Both the position numbers and the translations under genes were made by a program. Below the pieces are notes generated by a model. That model did not search any database. It was given only the letters and a program-made list of their open reading frames with translations, and had not been told where the DNA came from. From Utricularia gibba (Eukaryota; Streptophyta; Magnoliopsida; Lamiales; Lentibulariaceae): a stretch of 64,000 nucleotides of DNA. Numbering within the stretch: position 1 is the first letter of the stretch; the number at the start of each line of letters is the position of its first letter. This document shows positions 46,268 to 58,696 of the stretch, in pieces. Location of the stretch: the NCBI GenBank assembly GCA_002189035.1, contig NEEC01000008.1, forward strand, positions 1,612,001-1,676,000, read 5' to 3'.

Positions 46268-46316
46268 TGGGCCTCTTATTGGGCCTGTTAGTGAGCTATA
46301 ATTCTTTGTATGGGCC
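46268..46316 (+). promoter_or_regulatory. Three site II (TGGGCC) elements upstream of H2A.Z
   Basis: TGGGCC at 46268-46273, 46280-46285 and 46311-46316. Clusters of this element drive growth-linked genes through TCP-type factors. The first exon of the transcript probably starts shortly after. Confidence 0.55.
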
Positions 46317-46736
46317 TGTGCGTCGGCTTTTCAGGTACCCTCGTGAATTGGGGTGACGACGAAAAGTGAAAGGGGGGGAATCCCTGGCTGCGAATTCGGT
46401 TTCCAAAACAGCATCCACCCGCCAAGGCAGCTTTGACTTCTGAAATAGGCTTAATTTTTCTCCGATCTTGAAATTTCCTTTCGTCGTTCGGTAATTTGTC
46501 TTCTCCTTCTCCTCATTTTGTTTTTAGGGTATGAGTTTATCTTTTTTATGGTTCGACTTCGCCTTGGGGTCTGATATTCTCTGGATTTGATGTTGATGGT
46601 GTTGTGCTGCATTCTGATGGATATGGATATGGTATTCGAGACGTTTTAGTGTTCTGAGGATAGGAATTGTGAAAATATTGTAGTGTAGGGAATACTAGCT
46701 TTGTCTTTGATGCAATTAGCTGTTGTTTGTTGCAGA

Positions 46737-47422
46737 ATGGCTGGAAAAGGAGGAAAGGGGCTTGTGGCGGGGAAAACAACGGCCGCCTCCGCGTCCAGCA
46801 AAGACAAAGATAAGAAACAGCCGGTTTCGAGGTCGGCTCGTGCAGGTCTCCAGGTTTGAGCCCACAAATGAACCTCTTGCTTAATCTGAATCGTGTTCAT
46901 CCTTTCTAAAAATCCCAGTTTTCTTTGTTTAAGATCCTCATTACTGCAAATACACTTATGATTTCATTATGAGCTTACAAGGTTCGCTAGTGCTCTGTTA
47001 TTTGTATTCGTGAATGCAAGCTGCAGCCCTTGTTTAGTTTCAAGACGTTGTTCTCTGTGTTTTAGTTCAAAGAGCCAGTTTTTTAGTGCCTCCGGCAGCT
47101 GACTCATGTCCATGCTTTGGTTTAGTTTCCTGTGGGCAGAATTCACCGCCAGCTGAAGACAAGAACCACCGCCCACGGAAGAGTGGGAGCAACCGCAGCT
47201 GTTTACTCCGCCGCAATCCTTGAATATCTGACCGCAGAAGTTCTTGAGCTGGCCGGAAATGCGAGCAAGGATCTCAAGGTGAAGAGGATAACACCCCGGC
47301 ACCTTCAACTGGCCATCCGTGGAGACGAGGAGCTCGACACGCTGATCAAGGGCACCATCGCCGGCGGCGGTGTCATCCCTCACATTCACAAGTCCCTCAT
47401 CAACAAAACCACCAAGGAATGA
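46737..47422 (+). CDS. Histone variant H2A.Z
   Basis: Two coding exons: 46737-46853 and 47126-47422; 137 aa. The N-terminal tail is Lys/Gly/Ala-rich ([17 protein letters not shown]). The histone fold begins [19 protein letters not shown], and the H2A.Z-type features are [19 protein letters not shown] and the acidic-patch/docking region [25 protein letters not shown]. There is no SQEF (H2A.X) or SPKK (H2A.W) tail. The close match is to plant HTA9/HTA11. Deposited by SWR1, it marks gene starts and the temperature response. The region before the ATG (after about 46530) probably includes a 5' UTR intron ending in TTGCAG directly before AATGG. Confidence 0.93.
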
Positions 47423-48613
47423 GTTCTCACCGCCCCCTTCTGTTCATTCTCCAGTCATTTGTCTTACTTGATGAGAACTGTACGGTACTAAGCGTTCTGT
47501 CATCTTCCCTGAATTTGATCTGCTTTCTGAAACGGTGGCTGCTGTTGACTCTCGAATTCAAGCGTTTATGTTGTTCTTTTTTATTAATTTTTTCGCAAGG
47601 ATTATTTTTATGCTAATAAATTACTATTAGTTGAAATGAGGTAGTAATTAGAGAAAAGCCCATTCTCTGGCTGCCAACCTCCACGTGACGGGCACGTGAA
47701 GGGGTAAGGGCGCACGGCAAGGCACCCAAGAGGAACAGCAAGGAATATCCAAACTGTGTCCAGTCCCCGCATTCACATTTCGTCTCTGCATACCAGAATT
47801 TCGCCTCTCTGGGAGTCGTCTCCTCTTTCTTTTTTTTTTGTTTGTTTGATGAAATCGCTCTAACCCGCGATCTTCCTAGGGCGATCCGTTCTACAAACTG
47901 CATTTTTATTTTGACAATTGGTGGCTTGGGTGCAGCTGGGGAATATTTCTGCGGCGCACTCGTCGCGGCTTGGATGTTTATTTATTTGGGTTTCGGAATT
48001 GGAACTACGATATTGGTTTTTTGTGTTGGGTGATTTGATAATCAGGTTCGTTTTTATTCGCATTCACTGGATTTGTGATGTTCGATGCTTGAATTCAACC
48101 TATTCGATGTGGGTGTTTTTATGGGACTTTCGGTTTCTGATTTTGGTAATCTTTTTAATATTTTGATGGTGAAAGTTCCAATGAATTCTTGATGGAGTGA
48201 GATTATGAATGTCTGCAACCGTATGATCCATGGTATTGCGTGCGTGATTGGGAAATTTAAATTCAAGAGCTCCTCACTTTGAGAAGTTGACCCATTTCCA
48301 AAAAGCAAAGCTTGAAGCCTAAAGATCAACACTTTGATTACAGTGATGCCTATAGTTTGTGTAAAATAAGAAGGAACTGGTTGAACACCATAGAACCGTA
48401 TTACCTAAACGAGTATATATGCTTTTCATTTGAGATTTTCTGAGTTTGCGAGACTGTGGTTGCGGCCCTTTTGTAAAGATCTTTAGCCAATCTTATCATA
48501 AACATTAGTTCAGGGGTTGTACTAACATCTATCCACCTTTACTGATGTTCCAGATTCTGGGTGTTGTCTGGAGGGAGAAACTTGAAGCCATTCATACTCA
48601 AGAAAGTATAGTC
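47423..48613. other. H2A.Z 3' UTR, promoter and 5' UTR (with intron) of SKIP30-like gene
   Basis: No gene. The AG at 48552-48553 (CTGATGTTCCAG) looks like the acceptor of a 5' UTR intron, so an ATG at 48545 would lie in the intron. Confidence 0.45.
47682..47698. promoter_or_regulatory. Paired G-boxes (CACGTG)
   Basis: Two CACGTG palindromes, 47682-47687 and 47693-47698, start 11 bp apart (about one helical turn), upstream of the SKIP30-like gene. G-boxes bind bHLH and bZIP factors in light and ABA responses. Confidence 0.5.
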
Positions 48614-49651
48614 ATGTCTGAACTCATTGAAGGTCTTCCAGATGCTATAGTATTAAGATGCCTTGCACGGCTTCCCTTCCATCTTCACCCCAATTTACAA
48701 CTCGTTTCTCGTTCTTGGAGGGAAGCTATTTATGGTGCTGAACTTTTCAGAGCACGCCGAGAGGTCAATGCCACTGAGGAATTCATATGTGTGTGTGCCT
48801 ATGACCCGGACAATCTTTGGCAGCTTTATGATCCTCGTCATGACCTTTGGATCACTATTCCTGTGCTTCCATCAAGCATTAAGCACCTTGCACACTTTGG
48901 CACCGTTTCTGCTGCAGGAAAGCTGTATGTACTTGGTGGAGGAAGTGATGCTGTGGACCCATTGACCGGAGACCAAGATGGATGCTTTGCAACTGATGAG
49001 GTCTGGTCATATGATCCTCGTACTAGGAAGTGGGCTTCCTGTGCTTCTATGATAGTCCCCCGAGCGATGTTTGCTTGCTGTGTCTTGGATGAGAAGATAA
49101 TTGTAGCTGGTGGTTTTACGAACTCAAGGAAGTCAATATCTAATGCTGAGATATATGACTCAGAAAAGGATCTATGGATCCCCATACCTGATCTCCATCA
49201 CACACACAATTCCGCATGCACTGGACTAGTTATCAAGGGTAAAGTTCATATCTTGCACAAGGGATTGTCAACCGTGCAAGTGTTGGAAAACATTAAGCAA
49301 GGATGGACAGTTCGTGATTGCAGTTGGCATCAAGGTCCAATGGCGGTTGTTAGGGATAAGCTATACATAATGAGCCATGGACAAATCTACAAGCAGGAAG
49401 AGGATTCATACAAGATAGTTGTGTCAGCGTCTGATTTCCGCAGAAAGATTGGCTTTGCCATGATCGGTTCAGGAGATGATATCTATGTCATCGGAGGTGT
49501 GATTGGCCCAGACAGGCTGAACTGGGACATCGAGTCTACCTCAGACATCGATGTGCTAACACTTAGAAATGAGAGATACGTCTGGCGTCAGGTGGCACCA
49601 ATGACCAAGTGCCGGGGAACAGTTCTTGGATGTACACTACTCAGATTCTAG
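48614..49651 (+). CDS. SKIP30-like F-box/kelch-repeat protein
   Basis: Single coding exon, 345 aa from the ATG at 48614 (MSELIEGLPDA). The F-box is residues 5-45 (LPDAIVLRCLARLPFHLHPNLQ...SRSWREAI). Kelch repeats follow with GKLYVLGGGSD, DEVWSYDPRTRKWASC, KIIVAGGFTNS, AEIYDSEKDLWIPI and DIYVIGGVIGP, and the C-terminus is TVLGCTLLRF. This matches SKIP30 (At3g63220 type), a substrate receptor for SCF ubiquitin ligases. The longer frame from 48545 is excluded by the acceptor-like AG at 48553. Confidence 0.93.
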   Translation: MSELIEGLPDAIVLRCLARLPFHLHPNLQLVSRSWREAIYGAELFRARREVNATEEFICVCAYDPDNLWQLYDPRHDLWITIPVLPSSIKHLAHFGTVSAAGKLYVLGGGSDAVDPLTGDQDGCFATDEVWSYDPRTRKWASCASMIVPRAMFACCVLDEKIIVAGGFTNSRKSISNAEIYDSEKDLWIPIPDLHHTHNSACTGLVIKGKVHILHKGLSTVQVLENIKQGWTVRDCSWHQGPMAVVRDKLYIMSHGQIYKQEEDSYKIVVSASDFRRKIGFAMIGSGDDIYVIGGVIGPDRLNWDIESTSDIDVLTLRNERYVWRQVAPMTKCRGTVLGCTLLRF

Positions 49652-50880
49652 TATTGGAGATATGTTTTAGCAAAGGGATGTCGCTTCCTGCTACTGGTTT
49701 GTCAATTGCCGAGTAGTTGGACCTGCGTTTTTGCATGTACACTTCTTGAATAGGAACATGCAATACATTTCACTTAGGTTGTCATTCCAATTAGTTACAG
49801 AGAATCAGACTTTGTTATCAGTGATTGATTTTGTGTCTGTCCTCTCCTTCGTATGAGAAAGCACAGCTTCATCTTGTTCTTTGCTTTCCTTGTTGAATGA
49901 TAAATCTGTTACCAGAATCAGAAAAAAAATCCTCCTCTCACAAATATTGCTTGCTATCCGGAACAATATTAGCATGGCTGCTCAAAAGAGCTGGGGAATA
50001 CCCTTGATGATTGCTTCACATACTTATTTCCATGTGTTCTATTTTATATGCACTGTGCACTTGCTGCTTTTGATATGTATTTCAGAAAACTTTAAGCGAA
50101 AAATCCATGATGAGGAATAAAGGGGAATAGGAAGTTGCATTGGTCAAGACATGGAATGGAGTGTCGTGTGCTCCAATTGACAAAGGTGTCTCCACTCTTT
50201 TTGGGTAAGAAGCTTTGGACATTGACCCCATACCAGGAAAACTTGTCTTTTATTTAATGCTTATAGTGATACTCATAAATAGTACTTCTAATTACAATAT
50301 CAAGACAGTGAGCGTTCAGAGAACAGTGCAGAACACTCCTGTCCAAGTCCTTCCAACCCTCACCTAACAGCAGGAGGGATCAGGGGAACCATATCATTTC
50401 CTTCTTATGGATTGGCTTCACCTTGTTCTGTCTCCATTGAAGAAGCTCTTCAGTCGGCGTCAGGCTTCCAAACGAGCCCGTAGCTTTGCATTATATCCAT
50501 CCATGCTCATGTTTTGAGAGTTTGCCATCTTTTCTTTCTAATGACTAAAGGCGTTTTGTGCTGCTGTCTATCAGGACAAGGAATGCATGCTCTGTATGAA
50601 GATGTGAAGTCGTGTTCTTGTGAAGATGTTCAAGCTTTGTGGATCCTTCTCCTTCAGTCTGGTGCTAAAGAGTAGAGAATAAGCAGATGAAAGGGCTCTG
50701 AAATCCTCTCATCCCTCTTGCTCTTTCTGCTTCTTCTTTGCTGAGACTGTGGTGTGGGCTGGCCGTGTCCGACTCTTCTCTCAAGGAAGTGTTATTATTG
50801 GCTATTTTTTATCAGTGAAATAAAAATAGAACAACTCTAGTTCTTCAAGAGGCCATTTGATCAACGTGACAAAGCTTAAA
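49652..50880. other. Spacer between the F-box/kelch and eS24 genes
   Basis: 3' UTR of the SKIP30-like gene to about 49870. The rest has no homology in any frame I could judge, and no repeats stood out. A non-coding transcript is possible. Confidence 0.4.
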
Positions 50881-50891
50881 GTTGTGAAACA

Positions 50892-51045
50892 TGGGCCGAA
50901 GTCCGATGAGGCCGATAGATGGGCCCGGTGAAAGCCCAAATTAAATGGGCCAAACTCATCTAGTTGTAAATTGGCTAATGGGGCGACGTTCGATGAGCCC
51001 ATTTACCAGCGACGATTAGCATTCGTAACATCGGCCCTAGGGTTT
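50892..51045 (+). promoter_or_regulatory. Ribosomal-protein promoter: site II elements and telo-box
   Basis: TGGGCC at 50892-50897, 50920-50925 and 50946-50951, followed by TAGGGTTT (reverse of the AAACCCTA telo-box) at 51038-51045. This pair of elements is characteristic of plant ribosomal protein genes. Confidence 0.7.
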
Positions 51046-51214
51046 GTTTTTTTTTATCGTGGTGGGAGAATTAGGACGCAGGCGACGCACGGCGGAGCTA
51101 CGGCAGCTGAAGGCGGATCAAGAGTCTTCGTAGGTTGCGCTTTTGAAATTGACTGTTTCTCGTTTGTTTTTACCTTCATTCTCTGGCTGTTGATTGTATT
51201 TCTGTAAGCAGTAA

Positions 51215-52231
51215 ATGGCAGACAAAGCGGTTACCATTAGGACAAGGAAGTTTATGACAAATCGCCTCCTCTCCAGGAAGCAATTTGTATGGCTGAATAT
51301 GTTGTTTTTATCATCTCGTTAATATTTCGCTTTTACGTGCTTGTGGTTCCATTTACATTCGGTTTTCTTGGGCGATTCTTTAGGTCATTGATGTGCTGCA
51401 TCCTGGACGGCCTAATGTTTCCAAGGTTCTTTTTTTTTTTTTCATTGTTTTGGTCGCCAGTGAATGTAATTTTGGGATATATTGTTTTCTGATGTGAAGT
51501 TGAATAAAGAGTGTATTTATGCTACTCTGCAGGCAGAATTGAAGGAGAAGTTGGCTAGAATTTACGAGGTCAAGGATCCCAATTCAATTTTTGTGTTCAA
51601 GTTCAGAACACACTTTGGGGGTGGCAAATCAACTGGTTTTGGCTTGATATATGACTCCGTCGAGAACGCAAAGAAGTATGAGCCTAAATACAGGCTTATC
51701 AGGGTGCGTTCTCTAACTAACCTAGTCATAGATCGCCGCTGAATAGCGTCTCCTTTTCTCAAATCTATGCATCTCCTCTGGCATTCATGGTCCATACTGG
51801 TAGTTTGAAAAATCTGTTTTGTTGGCCGCCCCCTTTCGATTCTATTGATGCGCATCTCCTCAATTACCTGTCGTGTATTGATTTTCCTGTTTACAATTTC
51901 ATTTTTGGAACTGCATGATATGACGCAGAATGGACTGGATACCAAGGTTGAGAAATCCAGGAAACAGATGAAGGAACGCAAGAACAGAACAAAGAAAATC
52001 CGCGGTGTCAAAAAGGTACACATTTTCTGCCTACTAACCCACTACTACTACGCCAAGCCATTCCCACCTCGATGCTTTCCCTGCAATCAATACCTTTTCA
52101 TGGCTCTGTTGCAAAGAACCAACGATCGAACGCGAACGATGTTTATGTGACCTCCGTTACCTAATGAAGCGCTCTCTTTATGTGCGCAGACGAAGGCAAG
52201 TGATGCCTCCAAGACTGGCAAGAAGAAATGA
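51215..52231 (+). CDS. RPS24: 40S ribosomal protein eS24
   Basis: Five exons: 51215-51286, 51384-51425, 51533-51703, 51929-52015, 52190-52231; 137 aa. [20 protein letters not shown], then [57 protein letters not shown] and the basic end. This is the full eS24 protein of the small ribosomal subunit. Phases are all 0, the standard short exons of this gene. Confidence 0.96.
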
Positions 52232-52476
52232 GGTTCTTGTCATTCTGCTTGACAATCGGCAGTTTCTTTGACGAGTTTGTTTTTTGAAAGACGAATTTCA
52301 TCTTTGCTGGGCAATTCACTAGCACTTTTTTTTCTTCTGGTTGTAACTGAAGGAAATCCCCATTTCATTTGCTATTGCGTGCTCCACCACAAAACACAGA
52401 AATCAATCAATCGATGCTCAATGGTGTCTGTCACCCAAGGTCATAAAAAAGGGTTGATTACAAGGAAATCCCCATT

Positions 52477-53642
<1,166 letters not shown>

Positions 53643-53739
53643 GGCTGCCGCGCTTGCGATGAGCCAAAAGAAATATGAAGGAAACCTCGCCTTCTCCTCC
53701 CGCTGTTCGGTTTTGTTCATGTAATGGCCCAAGTATTCA

Positions 53740-53774
53740 AATAATAATAAAATAATAATAATAATAATAATAAA
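53740..53774 (+). repeat. ATA/AAT trinucleotide microsatellite
   Basis: About eleven imperfect AAT units just upstream of the WDR5-like start (with one interruption), likely polymorphic. Confidence 0.85.
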
Positions 53775-54103
53775 ACAGTAATAACCCAATAATTGCCACG
53801 AATTCAAGGTACCAATAATAACACACGCTGCTGCTCCATCTCTGCAATCAATCCGAGCTCAAAATCCACTCCTGTTATCAGATCGCGTAATGCTCCCCAT
53901 CCACATCTCATCTGCGGGATGCTGAATGATGGAACAATAGGCTCCTCGAGTGGGTCGAATGATTGGGCAGGTCCTGTACGGCGAGCATTTTATTGTACTG
54001 TACTCATGACCTGAAGCCACCAGGGAGGGGCAGTAAGCAATTCAGAGAAGCATTCCAAGAGAATTCCTGCAAAAAGAGATAGTACGGAGAGCACCTCGAT
54101 TCG

Positions 54104-56993
54104 TTAGAAGTAATCGACTTCGTCGGAGCTTTCTATGTGAACCCCGGAAGCGGCATTAAGATTGAACTCGTCAACCTGGTCGCTGCTGCTGTAGCTGCTG
54201 TAAGATGAACTTGTGGAGGAGCTGGTGCCGCCGCTACTGGCATCACTATTACTGGTGTCACTCACAACCATGGGATCTCCCATGCACCTGATCAGGGGGC
54301 ACGGAGGCTTCTTACGCATTTAAGACAAAATTGATAGCAGTTAAAGGCAATATTGAAGAGATTTTGCTACCCTTCTTCTGCTGGGAACTCGGAGACCACG
54401 AGTAAATTGGGTCTAGACTCCAGTACCTCAGCCAATGAATCAAGGCTGCATTTCTTTGGCTTTTAGAAGACTTTAATTGCGAGCTGGTTTAAATAAAAAA
54501 AGATTGTTGTTACCATGGGGTGTAAGCACGGCGATACCAATCACTATCAGTTGCCAGACCTTCTCGATTGGATATATCCTGTTATAGGAAGGAAAGGGCT
54601 AGGAAATACTGAGTGGATACCGTGGAGAGCAATGAGCAAGAGTTGTATCAAGCTTACAAGGAGCCTGAGATGTTTGAAGCGTCCGGAAAGAATCGCAGCC
54701 AATAGGCGTGAAACTTCTCCCTGGATGGGAAAGAAAAGTCAGTGAAATTAGTGTAACGGACAAATTGGCAAGCCAGTTATAGTTAGATCCTCACTTCTTT
54801 CAAATGCATACAGTCACGAAGATTTATGACCTCAAGCAAACTTCCACCAGAACTGCCTCCAAGATTCCTTCAAGTATGCAACGCATCCAAATAAAATTGA
54901 CCCGGAGAAAAGATAAAAGTTAATTGTGTGCTTTAAGCAATATTAAACATACTTGAGGAAGTCTCCACTGAATGAGTAAGATCCTGACAAGTCAACATAC
55001 TTTAATCTGCGAAATCCCTGCACAGACATAATATTTGAAAGATGACTTTGCTATAATGCAACTTTGCTATCATAATAACAGTAACCAAACCTTGAGAAGC
55101 ACGCGAATTTTGCTATCATGCAACTTAAATCCTCTGAGTGACAAAGATGACATATTTGGGCAATTCTTTACCAGATCAACACAAGCCGGTAACTTGAGAC
55201 TGTCATCTCTACCTGAGAGCATAAAGTACATTGCAATTATTTTTCCTTCATAAGAAGCTTGCTGATAGAGCTTCTTTAAAAGTACCTGTTTTGGTAGACA
55301 CAAAATATAGGCGCTCTATTAAATGGCAAGAGCTACTCACTGATCGCAGCGTATAGCTCAACTCGACCAGACTGATAAAAAAAAAAGATAAAATCCTTAT
55401 CAGCGCATGAACTTGTCTACCATAAAATTACGTAGTAGCAAAAACAAAACCAAAACTACGTGTGCATTAAATTATACATTAACTAAACTACTGATCATCC
55501 CATGAAAAAAGTTTTGAATGAACATCTAGATGTAACCAAAAATAAAAATGAATTTCAACTTAGCAAGCAACAAATGATACTCACAGTCCAATGATTTCCA
55601 GATCTATCAAAGAAGGGCAGGCTGATAATGCAGCATCAAGTGCCGCATTGTCTATTCTCTCAATATTATAAAGATGCAATCTTCTGAGTAACGCCCTTGA
55701 AGAAGAGAAAGCTCATAATTATTAAAAAAGTTTCCGAATATTCTCAGAATTTTTATAAAGAAACATTCAATCGCTGTACAGAGTGAAAGAAGTAACTCTT
55801 ACCCTGGAGCATGCCCATTAACACCAATCAGTGGAGCTAAGCAAGATCTACTGAGTTCCTTTCCCTGCCTAGATCTTTTATCATTCCATGAAAACCCAGA
55901 TGACAATGACGAACGGAGACAGTGACGAACACCCAGTTTCAGGGACCTAAGAATATAGAAAAAATTCAGCACATGCAAACCCTGCAGAGCATCTTACTAG
56001 CATGAAATCCACATGCATCTTTCACAGCGTGCGCAAATATGGATGTGTTCAAAATCTAGATAAGAAAGAGACACTTATTTGAATAATAGCATGAAAAAGG
56101 TGCCTGGACTGAGCTTAACCAACCCAGGACTGTAAAAATGAAAGTAAAGATTTCCGAAGAAGCTGGATTGTTTACCGAAGGGATTTTCCAGATCGTTCAA
56201 TCATACTTGAAACTATAAGATTATTTACTTTTGGCCCCGTGGTAATCAAATCAATATTTGAATAGCACATTGGGTCAGCAGCACATTTCTGGAAAAAAGA
56301 GCACGTAGCCGCGGCATAACATACACTCTGGGTGTCCAGCATTGAAAATACCTGCAAGGTAGCTTCCAAGACATCAAAATGATTCCATGCTGAAAATAAC
56401 AGTGCCGGAAAAAAAAAAGAGACTTTCGTGGATAATCATACACAGAAAAATTAGACTGTGGATATTATCGAATGAAAATCATCCAGGCCCATTGAGCAGG
56501 AAAAATATCTCCAAATAGAAACTCGAAGCATATTTGTAGTCGGAAATCCAGATATGAGTCATTGCACTGAATCTCGCAACGCACCAAGGACATCGCGAAT
56601 TACGCATATCTATTGCAGAGTCACATATAGTACCTTGATGGTGAGATCAGAAGGCAAAGCCCAAACATCAGCATTGTGCATGGACGCTCGTTTCATGGCA
56701 GACCGTCTAGCGACCTCAGTGAGCATCGATCCAAGGCGGATTGCACGTTGGATGACATCTTCTTTCTCGGAATCACAAATCCTAGATTCTATAATTCTCT
56801 CGAAGGAGAGATCGAAAGCAATCGCCGATGAATCTGAAAGATCAAGAAACGATTCCAAAAGCGCGTCCAATGGATTCGCGTTCTGGATTCGATTCGAAGA
56901 ATCCTGTAAAGACGAAGAAGAGCAGCAAGTTCGCTTGACCTTCGACTTGGTTCCGGAATCCTCGCCGCGTGGAAGATGTATACCGCCGTCCAT
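54104..56993 (-). CDS. F-box/LRR protein (At4g02760-like) with Ser/acidic C-terminal tail
   Basis: Twelve exons on the minus strand fit in phase: 56993-56634, 56351-56176, 55946-55803, 55695-55585, 55371-55341, 55285-55091, 55017-54953, 54867-54795, 54720-54658, 54578-54514, 54445-54371, 54287-54104; 513 aa. The F-box is LPSDLTIKVFSMLDTQS...SFFQKCAADPMCYSNID (residues about 115-160). LRR-like stretches follow: LLRRLHLYNIERIDNAALD, SLIDLEIIGL, CPNMSSLSLRGFKL and GFRRLKYVDLSGSYSF. The last exon codes for VSDTSNSDASSGGTSSSTSS and ends in an acidic SSDEVDYF. It is expected to work in an SCF ubiquitin ligase; the substrate is unknown. Without the last splice the protein stops at 54367-54369. Confidence 0.8.
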
Positions 56994-57589
56994 CACTAGT
57001 TGCAACTGCGGGATTCTCTTATTCCCCTGCTGTTCACTTACCCCCTTTCTCAGTCACAGCTCCTGAAACCATAATCAATGGACGGGAACTTTTTCTTTTT
57101 TTCCCTTTTTTCTAGAGGAAAAGTAACGACGGGACTATCATATGCGCCAATGCCAATACGCACGTGTTAACTAGCAACGAAACGCCGTTGTATCATTCCC
57201 TCCTCCAGTCCTACGTGTACCAGGGAAAATGAATTCCGGCCCATATTAAAAAGCAAAAAAGACACTCTATCCAACTTATTTTTAATTATAAATCATAAGA
57301 ATCTAGAGATTAGATCAAAAAAATAGGACTTTATAAAGTATTTATTTGAAAACCACTGTTTTCCGAGTAAATTTAATTTAGAACATGATTGAATACTTGT
57401 TTTTTAAAAAAGTAATATTTTTAAAAAATATGACTATAATTAAATTATATTTTTTCATTTTTTTAATGCCCGTGATTTTTAGAACACAGACCTCAACAAG
57501 CTAATGAGGCGAGTTACACCTGGATTCACACTTCGTAGGGATGGAGCAGGGGAAACAAGCTACCGAGCGAACACTCGGATTATGGTGTT
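56994..57589. other. Spacer between two minus-strand F-box genes
   Basis: Promoter of the F-box/LRR gene, then AT-rich DNA (about 57240-57490) and the 3' UTR of the next gene. No gene. Confidence 0.45.
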
Positions 57590-58696
57590 TCACATACAGT
57601 ATAAACAGAAGGCGAAAAAGGCAGCAATGCTTCCCAGGATCCAGAGTTTATCTAACCTGTTTTCATACCGCATCTTCTCCTCCCTGAGCTCGCTCTGAAC
57701 TTTGGAGTAGAGATGGCAGGACTCCAATGCTGCACTGTAGTCCTTGCTACGAGGGCAGCTCAGAGCTTCATTCAGGACAACAAGGCTGTTCCGGCCGTTG
57801 ACATGGGAGCCTTCCATGTCTCCGAGTTGCATACTGAGCTCCGTCAAACTGAGGGTCATCTGTGTGCCTTGGTTTTCGCTGAGAACCACTTTGAACTTCA
57901 TCATGAGAATGCATTCCACCAGTTGGCAGGGGAGGATGTCTTTTGCCGGGAGGACGGAACCAAAGCGTATCAAGAAATCTTTATCAGTTGGCCAATGTCT
58001 CTGTCCTCCGATGGGACTCCAGCTAGAGAGGTTAGCAGCCTTCTTGGTTCTTCTGTTGACGAGGATCCAGCTCAACCTGATCCCATCTCGAAGCTCTTGC
58101 CATAGCTTTCCATCTTTTCTTTCTTGCTCGAGGGACCATATTGGGGGCAGCCCTTCGGAAGGTGAAAGTGTGGCTTCATCTGACTGATCATCCTCTCGAG
58201 CAGAGTATGCAAGAAGATCAATCCGAAAAGGGCAGCTGTAAAACCATCCATTTGAGCCGTTGGCATTGGGAATACCCCAGAGGACTTTTGAACAAACTGC
58301 TTTGTCTTTGTATCTGATATCCACGACAGAGACAAAATCGGAAGGTGAAATATTTTCACATTCATCTTCATCAATGTAGCCCACGGCTTCAGCCAATTCT
58401 TCAGGGCATTCGGAGTATTCTCTCAACTGAAATTCCTGAACCTCTTTGTTCACTATGAGGGGAAAACAGTCTGCATAAAATTTTTTGAACCCTCCAATGG
58501 AACAGATCATGTTCTTGACATCGTCTCGGTTGGTTGAAGGCCACATGGATGAACACACATTCTCCCATAATCTTTCTTCTTTAGAGATAGTATAGAATGC
58601 TTCACATGCACAAGCAGCAGTGGCCAAGCTAGCACCATCAAGACGCTTGAGGATGTCATAACAAAGGTCACTGCTCAACGAACCCATAGTATCCAT
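57590..58696 (-). CDS. F-box protein with C-terminal membrane helix (At2g36090/At2g27310-like)
   Basis: Single exon, 368 aa from ATG at 58696 (MDTMGSLSSD). The frame runs further up only from a TTG. The F-box is at residues about 6-50: LCYDILKRLDGASLATAACACEAF, then EERLWENVCSSMWPS. The middle region (VVDIRYKDKAVCSKVLWGIP, WILVNRRTKKAANLSSWSP) is the conserved domain of the small plant family of F-box proteins like At2g36090. The extreme C-terminus LWILGSIAAFFAFCLYCM is hydrophobic, a tail anchor. A tail-anchored F-box protein could direct ubiquitylation at a membrane; the target is unknown. The 5' UTR seems spliced (59400-58760), not resolved. Confidence 0.85.
   Translation of the reverse strand: MDTMGSLSSDLCYDILKRLDGASLATAACACEAFYTISKEERLWENVCSSMWPSTNRDDVKNMICSIGGFKKFYADCFPLIVNKEVQEFQLREYSECPEELAEAVGYIDEDECENISPSDFVSVVDIRYKDKAVCSKVLWGIPNANGSNGWFYSCPFRIDLLAYSAREDDQSDEATLSPSEGLPPIWSLEQERKDGKLWQELRDGIRLSWILVNRRTKKAANLSSWSPIGGQRHWPTDKDFLIRFGSVLPAKDILPCQLVECILMMKFKVVLSENQGTQMTLSLTELSMQLGDMEGSHVNGRNSLVVLNEALSCPRSKDYSAALESCHLYSKVQSELREEKMRYENRLDKLWILGSIAAFFAFCLYCM

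Noticed and set aside
48545-48613. Upstream ATG of the F-box/kelch gene
   Set aside because: It lies before an acceptor-like CAG and is not conserved; the ATG at 48614 fits SKIP30.
49881-50120. 79-codon frame after the F-box/kelch gene
   Set aside because: No similarity, no splice or promoter support; likely chance in 3' flanking DNA.
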